Shown: positions 10,105 through 15,109 of the stretch, piece by piece
How the letters are laid out: the number at the start of each line of letters is the position of its first letter
Position numbering within the stretch: position 1 is the stretch's first letter
Translations under genes and position numbers: made by a program
Notes under the pieces: generated by a model
What the model saw: only the letters and a program-made list of their open reading frames with translations
Database searches by the model: none
Told to the model about the DNA's origin: nothing
Assembly: GCF_000003605.2 (NCBI RefSeq)
Contig: NW_003155753.1
Coordinates: 93,186-108,294, forward strand
DNA from: Saccoglossus kowalevskii
Taxonomy: Eukaryota > Hemichordata > Enteropneusta > Harrimaniidae
Direction of reading: 5' to 3'
DNA length: 15,109 nt

Positions 10105-13100
10105 TGATATTTACATAGCTGTGTAGCTCAGTCATATCGTTATATTATTAATAATTGTCTGTAGTATTTTTGTCGTTCACTAATTTTGAATTTTTTTAAA
10201 ATCAATTTTTACATTTCATGTACTTTTATTTTTTACTTTATTAATCTGAAAACCTAAAAAGAAATGTTAACTATTTCTTTACGGTATTAATAAAGCATTA
10301 TTCTATTCTATTCTATTCTATCGCGGTTGGGGTGCCCATCAATGTAGCACATATTGTGCTACATTGTATATTAAATAAAGGAACGCTGAGCAACTACCCG
10401 GGGGTTGATTCGTTCCAAGTCGATTCGTACCACAGGTTGATATATTGAAGATAATATTTGGTAATCGTAGTCCTAAATAACTATTAAAAATAGCTAGACG
10501 TTTCGAGCAATGGCTCTTTATCGATAGCATACCACAGGTTGATTCGTTCCAAGTCGATTCATACCACAGGTTGATTCGTTCCAAGTCGATTCGCACCACA
10601 GGTTGATTCGTTCCAAGTCGATTCATCACACAGGTTGATTCGTTCCAAGTCGATTCGTACCACAGGTTGATTCGTTCCAAGTCGATTTGTCCCACAGGTT
10701 GATTCGTTCCAAGTCGATTCATACCACAGGTTGATTCGTTCCAAGTCGATTTGTCCCACAGGTTGATTCGTTCCAAGTCGATTCATACCACAGGTTGATT
10801 CGTTCCAAGTCGATTTGTCCCACAGGTTGATTTGTTCGTTCCAAGTCAATTTGTCCCACAGGTTGATTCGTTCGAAGTCGATTCATACCACGGGTTGATT
10901 CGTTCCAAGTCGATTTGTCCCACAGGTTGATTCGTTCCAAATCGATTCATACCACAGGTTGATTCATTCCAAGTCGATTCGTCACACAGGTTGATTCGTT
11001 CCAAGACGATTCATCCCACAGGTTGATTCGTTCCAAGTCGATTTGTCCCACGGGTTGATTCGTTTCAAGTCGATTTGTCCCACAGGTTGATTCGTTCCAA
11101 GTCGATTCGTCCCACAGGTTGATTCGTTCCAAATCGATTTGTCCCACAGGTTGATTCGTTCCAAGTCGATTCATACCACAGGTTGATTTGTTCCAAGTCG
11201 ATTCATACCACAGGTTGATTTGTTCTAAGTCGATTCGTCACACAGGTTGATTCGTTCCAAATCGATTCATCACACAGATTGATTCGTTCCAAGTCGATTC
11301 GTCACACAGGTTGATTCGTTCCAAGTCGATTCATCACACAGGTTGATTCGTTCCAAGTCGATTCGTCACACAGGTTGATTCGTTTCAAGTCGATTCATAC
11401 CACAGGTTGATTCGTTCCAAGTCGATTCGTACCACAGGTTGATTCGTTCCAAGTCGATTCGTACCACAGGTTGATTCGTTCCAAGTCGATTCGTACCACA
11501 GGTTGATTTGTTCCAAGTCGGTTCGTACCACAGGTTGATTCGTCACACAGGTTGATTCGTTCCAAGTCGATTTGTCACACAGGTTGATTCGTTCCAAGTC
11601 GATTTGTCACACAGGTTGATTCATACCAAGTCGATTCGTCACACAGGTTGATTCATTCCAAGTCGATTCGTCACACAGGTTGATTCGTTCCAAGTAGATT
11701 AGTCACACAGGTTGATTCGTTCCAAGTCGATTCGCCACACAGGTTGATTCGTTCCAAGTCGATTCGTCACACAGGTTGATTCGTTCCAAGTCGATTTGTC
11801 ACACAGATTAAGATTCGTTCCAAGTCGATTCGTCCCACAGGTTGATTCGTTCCAAGTCGATTTGTCCCACGGGTTGATTCGTTCCAAGTCGATTTGTCCC
11901 ACGGGTTGATTCGTTCCAAGTCGATTTGTCCCACAAGTTTATCCGCATCTGATAAAATGCTTTGCAATTTTACACTTTATATAAAATTTAACACAATTAA
12001 TTGTTATAGCATGATAGGCGTGAACTACCAGGCTTGCATATAGGTTGGCATAGGTCAAATATTTCTATATTTTTGTCATGGTTCTTCTAGAAAAAAAGAA
12101 TATTATTACCTTTGAAGAAAGCAGAAACCAAAGAAATTGTTATTCCAACAAAGATTTCTTTACTTGCTGATGAAAAGAGGAAGTTGGTAAGTATAGTTTG
12201 CTGCAGTTCACATCACATCATGTGACCTTGATGCTGCAGATGCTCCACTGAGAAACAAATGCAAGGCAACTGCACTATATTTTTCATGAGGGGAGAGATC
12301 TGAAATCTAGACCCTTTTTCCTACATTTTGAGGGTCAATTTTGCTGACAGAAAGGGTTTCAGCTTGATTTGGGGGGGGCGGGGGGGCGATGCCCCTCCAA
12401 AAATTTTTTCAGGTGGGCCCCTTCTGCCAACCCAAAATTGTAACTTGAACTTTTAATGACAGTTACAGGCAACATATATTTTTTTGTGTTAAATGTCTAT
12501 ATTTAGTAACTCAAACTTTAAATAACATTTAACGAAACTTCAAGTTATGGACAACATAGATTTCTTTGTTTTGTTTAACGTTCAAATTTAGTAAGTCAAA
12601 TTTGATTTATCAGTTAATCAAACTTCAAATTACGGAAATATACAGCGTTAAACAAAACAAAAAAATATATGTTGCCCGTAACTCGAAGTTCTATTAAATG
12701 AACATCGATTTACGATACTAAAGGCCATACCTTGACTGATTGCAATCAAACTTTACAATTATATTGGACATCATGTTACACTGACACAAGTCTGTATCAA
12801 TCAAGCTCTCAGTAAAAATGGCCGACACATTGAAAAACATGTTCTGAAATGTTTTATATTTATTTCTATTACAGGGTAAAGGAGTAGTGCGATTGCTTCT
12901 AAATGTCTTGGTTTCTCTTATTATCTGCACATTTGATTACTTGTTATTCCATATTTTGGATATTGTACAGAGACACAGTGAAGTGACTATCCAGTTAAAA
13001 GGTAGATAATCAGGTAGTATTTGGATGCTGTGTCATTGAGTTTAGGATTGAATCAAACATTGTAATCTTTTCCATGCTTTCATTTGTGTAGTTTAATGCC

Positions 13101-14943
13101 ATTAAAATAAAAAAAAAGTGAAAAGTTATAAAAAATAGTCAAAGTTTGCAATTTTGCACTGGTTTCTATGGTTAAATTGTGATTTACCGGTAACATCAAC
13201 ATTTTGAATGATGACATGGGATGATACAAATCATAATATTGTTCAAACATAACAGTTCTAAGTTGTTTCCCACAATGCACTGCATATACAAGCAGTAACA
13301 TGTTCAGTAGTGGAAAATTGCAATGAAAAAGACAAAAATATGACTATTCACTTCATTCTGTAGAACATCTAGATAACACATTCTAGGTGTATTGTGAGAA
13401 AAGTTGACTTTTGAAAAGTGCAATACACTCAATATAAATATATACTGGTAATAGTGATGCTAAAAACAGGTTTCTCTTCTAGTCATCATGCCCCTCAGTT
13501 ACAATTTTGCATCAATTGCAGCACATATGATAGAATAGGGAAATATGTTATACCCACATTTTTTGAATAAAAACTGAAAATTGACTTAAATTTTGTCTAT
13601 TGGCTCCAATACAATAGGCAGTTGATATACTTGATTTGTCAATACATGTGGTTAATATTGGTTTTTCCATTTTAGGAGTTCATGCTATTCGTGTTAAAGT
13701 CCATGGTGAGGGCGCTATAGCACACTTGTTTCGTACAATGTTATCAGGCTTCAATAGCAGACACGAACTCGACAGCATGTCAACAAATACAGGTAAATAT
13801 CACACACCATATTTGTATTATTAGAAGTGCATGTCAACAAATACAGGTGAATATCACACACCATATTTGTATTATTAGAAGTGCATGTCAACAAATACAG
13901 GTAAATATCACACACCATATTTGTATTATTAGAAGTGCATGTCAAAAAATACAGGTAAATATCAAACACCATATTTGTGTTATTAGAAGTGTATGTCAAC
14001 AAATACAGGTGAATATCACACACCATATTTGTATTATTAGAAGTGCATGTCAACAAATACAGGTAAATATCAAACACCATATTTGTGTTATTAGAAGTGT
14101 ATGTCAACAAATACAGGTAAATATCAAACACCATATTTGTGTTATTAGAAGTGCATGTCAACAAATACAGGTGAATATGACACACCATATTTGTATTATT
14201 AGAAGTGTATGTCAACAAATACAGGTAAATATCACACACCATATTTGTATTATTAGAAGTGCATGTCAACAAATACAGGTAAATATCACACACCATATTT
14301 GTATTATTAGAAGTGCATGTCAACAAATACAGGTAAATATCACACACCATATTTGTATTATTAGAAGTGCATGTCAACAAATACAGGGAAATATCACACA
14401 CCATATTTGTATTATTAAAAGTGCATGTCAACAAATACAGGTAAATATCACACACCATATTTGTATTATTAAAAGTGCATGTCAACAAATACAGGTAAAT
14501 ATCACACACCATATTTGTATTATTAAAAGTGCATGTCAACAAATACAGGTAAATATCACACACCATATTTGTATTATTAAAAGTGCATGTCAACAAATAC
14601 AGGTAAATATCACACACCATATTTGTATTATTAAAAGTGCATGTCAACAAATACAGGTAAATATCACACACCATATTTGTATTATTGACATACGATTTAT
14701 TTTGAACATAGAATCATATTTAAATAAACCCCATGTGCTACAAATCACATGAATTCCTGAATGAACCATTAATTTTCTTTTCTATTTTTCATTTACACAG
14801 AGTGTTTGCCATATCCCAACCATGTTCCAAATGACACCATATATACCATATTCATTGGCTGGGGAATTGTCTTTATCCTACTCTATGTTGAAGCGTATGG
14901 ATTGCGATTACGACGTGTCATTTGTTCATTTTTCTTTCCAAAG
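4823..14943 (+). CDS. DCST1: DC-STAMP domain-containing protein 1 (DCST1), 13 exons, 3' partial
   Basis: Multi-pass membrane protein of the DC-STAMP family. Known relatives (mouse and fish DCST1/2, fly sneaky, worm SPE-42/49) act in sperm at gamete fusion or sperm membrane breakdown; human DCST1 is also reported as an E3 ligase acting on STAT2. Exons: 4823-4862, 5007-5129, 5322-5525, 5651-5790, 7101-7275, 7589-7732, 7975-8096, 8421-8575, 9925-10024, 12091-12186, 12875-13001, 13676-13792, 14801-14943. Every intron is GT-AG, phases agree, and the joined frame gives 562 codons without a stop. Predicted membrane segments lie near residues 42-62, 72-90, 109-128, 346-366, 438-461 and 527-545. Between the third and fourth, six cysteines (226, 237, 248, 262, 271, 281) match the spacing I recall for human DCST1. 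Hallmarks are GPVANI (123-128), FDNVYIT (382-388), RILLPLKKAE (404-413) and LRRVIC (551-556). An in-frame TAA at 4811-4813 supports the start. The C-terminal RING-like domain is outside the window. DCST1 fits better than DCST2. Confidence 0.93.
5007..5129 (+). CDS. DCST1: DCST1 exon 2 (N-terminal region into TM1)
   Basis: Residues 14-54 and one base of codon 55. The acceptor is CAACAG and the donor GTAACT. It encodes a second CxxC (C23-P-F-C26), a basic/aromatic stretch, then a glycine/alanine-rich hydrophobic run that begins TM1, comparable to the GAGAGG-type first helix of vertebrate DCST1. Confidence 0.87.
5322..5525 (+). CDS. DCST1: DCST1 exon 3 (TM1 end, TM2, start of TM3)
   Basis: Residues 55-122 and one base of codon 123. 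It completes TM1 (to about 62), has a charged turn TEKEK (67-71), TM2 (72-90), then VQVRC (90-94), which aligns with the HIRC motif of vertebrate DCST1. A hydrophobic stretch follows. The acceptor is TTTGCAG and the donor GTCAGT. Confidence 0.92.
5651..5790 (+). CDS. DCST1: DCST1 exon 4 (GPVANI motif, start of ectodomain)
   Basis: Residues 123-169. It opens with GPVANI, the most recognisable N-terminal motif of the DCST family, followed by C141 and an N-N-S glycosylation sequon at N148 in the place where human DCST1 has N-N-T. The acceptor is CTTACAG. It ends on a whole codon at donor GTAAAA. Confidence 0.93.
5821..6519. repeat. 29-bp minisatellite, left block (DCST1 intron 4)
   Basis: About 24 tandem units of consensus GGGTTAACATGATAATGCCATGATATAAT. 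Main variants differ at GCC/GAC in the middle, at GGGTTAAC/GGGCTAAC, and in a TATTAT variant of the tail; they recur in runs, indicating unequal exchange or block duplication. The array continues after the transposon at 6520-6911. Confidence 0.95.
6520..6911. mobile_element. 392-bp MITE with 28-bp perfect TIRs, hAT-like
   Basis: Perfect 28-bp terminal inverted repeats (6520-6547 and 6884-6911) begin CAGAGGTACATTACTTGGGG. A second, imperfect pair of arms (about 6562-6601 and 6844-6882) lies inside. The flanks carry the direct repeat GTTACAT at 6513-6519 and 6912-6918; removing the element and one copy restores a minisatellite unit. CAGRG-type ends and a 7-8-bp target duplication suggest a hAT-derived MITE. 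There is no transposase frame. Confidence 0.88.
6912..7033. repeat. 29-bp minisatellite, right block (DCST1 intron 4)
   Basis: About four more units of the same 29-bp repeat, starting with the target duplication of the MITE and ending about 67 bases before exon 5. Two of the units carry ACC in place of GCC. Confidence 0.93.
7101..7275 (+). CDS. DCST1: DCST1 exon 5 (charged ectodomain loop)
   Basis: Residues 170-227 plus one base. An acidic run (E190 to D198) is followed by a lysine/arginine-rich run (K200 to K213), then YRCK with C226, the first of six regularly spaced cysteines. The charged middle part shows no clear similarity to the vertebrate protein, but the position before the first cysteine corresponds to a variable region there. 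The acceptor is TTTAATAG and the donor GTAACC. Confidence 0.9.
7589..7732 (+). CDS. DCST1: DCST1 exon 6 (cysteine-spaced ectodomain core)
   Basis: Residues 228-275 plus one base of codon 276. It carries C237, C248, C262 and C271 and the LCSPMKL motif (261-267), which aligns with LCLPMKF of human DCST1. The acceptor is TTCTAG and the donor GTAAGA. Confidence 0.94.
7797..7970. repeat. Compound tetranucleotide microsatellite (TTCA)n(TTTA)n
   Basis: About 13 copies of TTCA (7797-7849), then about 28 copies of TTTA with a few TTTG (7855-7970), in DCST1 intron 6. The array ends four bases before exon 7, so it makes up the pyrimidine tract of that 3' splice site. Overlapping open frames of Phe-Ile-Tyr-Leu repeats here are products of the repeat. 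Confidence 0.96.
7975..8096 (+). CDS. DCST1: DCST1 exon 7 (ectodomain, GKTY motif)
   Basis: Residues 276-316. It has the sixth cysteine, C281, then GMGKTYQSADEAVNEFD, aligning with the GNFGQTYDSLNQSI region of human DCST1. The acceptor TTTATCAG lies directly against a TTTA tetranucleotide array that serves as its pyrimidine tract. The donor is GTATTA. Confidence 0.92.
8097..8420 (+). other. DCST1 intron 7, no other feature
   Basis: A 324-bp AT-rich intron between exons 7 and 8. I see no repeat, RNA gene or open frame of note. Confidence 0.7.
8421..8575 (+). CDS. DCST1: DCST1 exon 8 (ectodomain end and TM4)
   Basis: Residues 317-367 plus two bases of Ser368. A polar stretch leads into TM4 at about 346-366. 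The acceptor is TATTCAG and the donor GTACGT. Confidence 0.91.
8758..9300. mobile_element. 543-bp fold-back element (DCST1 intron 8)
   Basis: The outer ends 8758-8780 and 9278-9300 are inverted repeats matching at 22 of 23 bases (GGAATACTCAGAATACTCGA...). A second inverted pair lies inside: 8801-8833 and 9187-9219, sharing AGGCCAGA and CCTTGTTTCGCGA. The arms differ by a longer spacer on the right. No transposase frame exists and no clear target duplication was seen; the left flank has a tandem GGCTGTATTGA pair. It is probably a non-autonomous DNA element. Confidence 0.72.
9608..9612 (-). terminator. Pol III T5 terminator of tRNA-Lys
   Basis: Five T residues on the minus strand, 8 bases after the tRNA 3' end, the usual Pol III stop signal. 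Its presence favours an expressed gene over a random tRNA fragment. Confidence 0.6.
9620..9692 (-). tRNA. tRNA-Lys (anticodon UUU)
   Basis: A 73-nt cloverleaf can be folded on the minus strand. The anticodon loop CTTTTAA has anticodon TTT at 9659-9657, the anticodon stem TGGGA/TCCTA contains one G-U pair, the T stem is AAGGG/CCCTT, and the D arm is GCTC/GAGC. The discriminator base is G, as usual for Lys. Internal A box (TAGCTCAGTCGG) and B box (GGTTCGAACC) match consensus, and a T5 Pol III terminator lies 8 bases downstream (9612-9608). The acceptor stem has one G-G mismatch at its sixth pair, so a slightly decayed copy is possible. It sits antisense in DCST1 intron 8. Confidence 0.85.
9925..10024 (+). 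CDS. DCST1: DCST1 exon 9 (FDNVYIT motif)
   Basis: Residues 368-401. It contains FDNVYIT (382-388) and YFRKIENRRK (390-399), the most conserved block of the DC-STAMP-like domain (human FDNIYIS and RRKK). It predicts a cytosolic loop after TM4. The acceptor is TTCTTTAG and the donor GTAAAT. Confidence 0.95.
10051..10104. repeat. (ATA)n microsatellite
   Basis: About 18 AAT-type triplets with a single ATT interruption, 26 bases after the exon 9 donor. The Leu-rich minus-strand open frame over it is a repeat product. Confidence 0.95.
10150..10320 (+). mobile_element. Possible LINE 3' tail ending in (TTCTA)4
   Basis: A T-rich segment ends with AATAAA (10289-10294), then four TTCTA units at 10301-10320. 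A polyadenylation-like signal followed by a short tandem pentamer is common at the 3' end of non-LTR retrotransposons. There is no reverse transcriptase frame and the left boundary is unclear, so this is only a candidate for a truncated copy. Confidence 0.3.
10341..10365. repeat. Perfect hairpin, 11-bp arms, 3-bp loop
   Basis: AATGTAGCACA and its exact complement flank TAT. It lies between the TTCTA tail and the 32-bp array. The function is unknown. Confidence 0.6.
10403..10440. repeat. Detached first unit of the 32-bp minisatellite
   Basis: One complete unit (10403-10434) and the start of a second are cut off from the main array by 88 bp of unrelated sequence (10441-10528), which contains GACGTTTCGAGCAATGGCTC and is not recognised. 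Confidence 0.9.
10529..11936. repeat. 32-bp minisatellite, about 44 units (DCST1 intron 9)
   Basis: The typical unit starts GGTTGATTCGTTCCAAGTCG and ends ATTCATACCACA. Each unit contains GATTCGT twice, 15 and 17 bases apart, so it is an ancient dimer. Variant tails (CATACCAC, TTGTCCCAC, TCGTCACAC) are clustered in blocks: mixed in the left part, TCGTCACAC from about 11230 to 11800, TTGTCCCAC at the right end. Minus-strand frames through it stay open because the repeat lacks stops in all three frames (period 96 bp, 32 codons); they are not genes. Confidence 0.96.
12091..12186 (+). CDS. DCST1: DCST1 exon 10 (LLPLKKAE cytosolic loop)
   Basis: Residues 402-433 in 32 whole codons. KRILLPLKKAETK aligns with KRTLLPLRKAEEK of human DCST1, which together with exon 9 separates this gene from DCST2. 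The acceptor is TTCTTCTAG and the donor GTAAGT. Confidence 0.95.
12373..12398 (+). other. G-rich tract in DCST1 intron 10
   Basis: A run of eight G, one C, then seven G is followed by CGATGCCCCTCC, which can pair back with the G run. It may form a hairpin or G-rich structure; no function can be assigned. Confidence 0.4.
12461..12682. repeat. Fold-back repeat in DCST1 intron 10
   Basis: The left arm (12462-12493) and right arm (12648-12682) are inverted repeats sharing GGCAACATATATTTTTTTGT, with flanking GTTAC. A second, diverged copy of the left arm in direct orientation starts at 12543 (AGTTATGGACAACATAGATT), 82 bases after the first. There are thus two direct copies and one inverted copy of a segment of about 55 bp. 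No coding potential or target duplication was seen. Confidence 0.6.
12875..13001 (+). CDS. DCST1: DCST1 exon 11 (TM5)
   Basis: Residues 434-475 plus one base of codon 476. A long hydrophobic helix (about 438-461) is followed by DIVQRHS, parallel to DTIRHHS of human DCST1. The acceptor is ATTACAG. The donor GTAGAT is the weakest of the series. Confidence 0.93.
13002..13675 (+). other. DCST1 intron 11, no other feature
   Basis: A 674-bp AT-rich intron. A 73-codon minus-strand frame (13080-13301) has no start context, splice logic or recognisable content. No repeat or RNA gene was seen. Confidence 0.6.
13676..13792 (+). CDS. DCST1: DCST1 exon 12 (pre-TM6 loop)
   Basis: Residues 476-514 plus one base of codon 515. 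VHAIRVKVHGEGAIAHLFR corresponds to the HKLEVKVGGDSMLARLLRK region of human DCST1. The last 18 bases (13775-13792) and the adjoining intron are the founder of the 54-bp array that follows. The functional donor is GTAAAT at 13793. Confidence 0.92.
13775..14686 (+). repeat. 54-bp minisatellite made from the exon 12 donor site
   Basis: Seventeen units of period exactly 54 bp, the first sharing its 18 exonic bases (13775-13792) with exon 12. Each unit is GCATGTCAACAAATACAG, then GTAAATATCACACACCATAT and a TTGTATTATTAGAAGT tail. Donors start at 13793 + 54k, k = 0 to 16: 13 are GTAAAT, three GTGAAT (13847, 14009, 14171) and one GGAAAT (14387). The tail reads TTAGAAG in the proximal units and TTAAAAG from 14387 onward. 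Because 54 is a multiple of three, long frames stay open on both strands (13847-14752 +, 13751-14674 -); they are not genes. Confidence 0.97.
14801..14943 (+). CDS. DCST1: DCST1 exon 13 (TM6, LRRVIC motif)
   Basis: Residues 515-562. ECLPYP aligns with PCLPQP of the human protein. TM6 follows (about 527-545), then AYGLRLRRVIC and FFFPK, after which vertebrate proteins continue with REKKR and the cysteine-rich tail. The acceptor is TTTACACAG and the strong donor GTAAGT at 14944, so at least one further exon lies beyond the window. Confidence 0.95.
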
Positions 14944-15109
14944 GTAAGTCATGCGAAAGCCCAAAAAAAAAAAAAAAGAAAAAAAGTTGCCTCACACATT
15001 TTTGGGGGGTTTTGCAGAGACTAGCTTTCAAACAGGGAAGTTAAATTATGAGAGCTATATCCAGTTGTTCTTAAGAAATCACTAGGCATCACTATCACAA
15101 ATCACTGGG
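14944..15109 (+). other. Start of DCST1 intron 13
   Basis: Begins with GTAAGT and contains an A-rich run (about 14962-14986) and a G6 run. There is no exon before the right edge. Confidence 0.75.

Noticed and set aside
10339-11967. Many overlapping minus-strand frames with an INLWDKSTWNEST-type repeat
   Set aside because: These are the 32-bp minisatellite read in three frames (96-bp period). None has flanking unique coding sequence, and the array lies in DCST1 intron 9.
13751-14752. Open frames of about 300 codons on both strands across the 54-bp array
   Set aside because: A repeat whose length is a multiple of three stays open whenever one unit is open. The + frame starts at GTG within the intron, the minus frame overlaps exon 12 antisense, and both are pure 18-residue repeats.

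Overview
The window is intron-rich, AT-rich nuclear DNA from an animal, most likely a marine invertebrate; the sequence alone does not fix the phylum. It shows short spliced exons with GT-AG borders, a eukaryotic tRNA gene with A and B boxes and a Pol III terminator, miniature inverted-repeat transposons, and long intronic minisatellites. There is no bacterial-style gene packing.

The only confidently identified protein-coding gene is on the + strand. It is an ortholog of DCST1 (DC-STAMP domain-containing protein 1), the multi-pass membrane protein family of sperm that also includes DCST2, Drosophila sneaky and nematode SPE-42/SPE-49. I rebuilt 13 exons between 4823 and 14943. All junctions keep frame, and together they give 562 codons without a stop. 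The last exon ends at a good donor in the conserved LRRVIC...FFFPK region, so the C-terminal part (about 130-140 residues in the human protein, including a cysteine-rich RING-like domain) lies beyond the right edge.

Layout: 1-4822 is upstream DNA with a piggyBac-like MITE (313-557), two diverged copies of a G/C-asymmetric repeat (about 2388-2540 and 2890-3050), weak minus-strand exon candidates, and a perfect CRE palindrome 135 bp before the start codon. From 4823 on, the DCST1 introns carry most of the unusual content. Intron 4 holds a 29-bp minisatellite split by a 392-bp MITE. Intron 6 holds a tetranucleotide array running into the 3' splice site. Intron 8 holds a 543-bp fold-back element and an antisense tRNA-Lys(UUU). 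Intron 9 holds a LINE-like tail and about 44 copies of a 32-bp repeat that is itself an ancient dimer. Intron 10 holds another fold-back repeat. Intron 12 holds 17 tandem copies of a 54-bp unit made from the exon 12/intron 12 boundary, so the 5' splice site is present many times over.

The most striking observation is this last array. The authentic donor is followed by 16 near-identical copies, 15 of which keep GT, and every downstream choice would add an in-frame stop. The long open frames in the 32-bp and 54-bp arrays are products of the repeat structure and are not annotated as genes.
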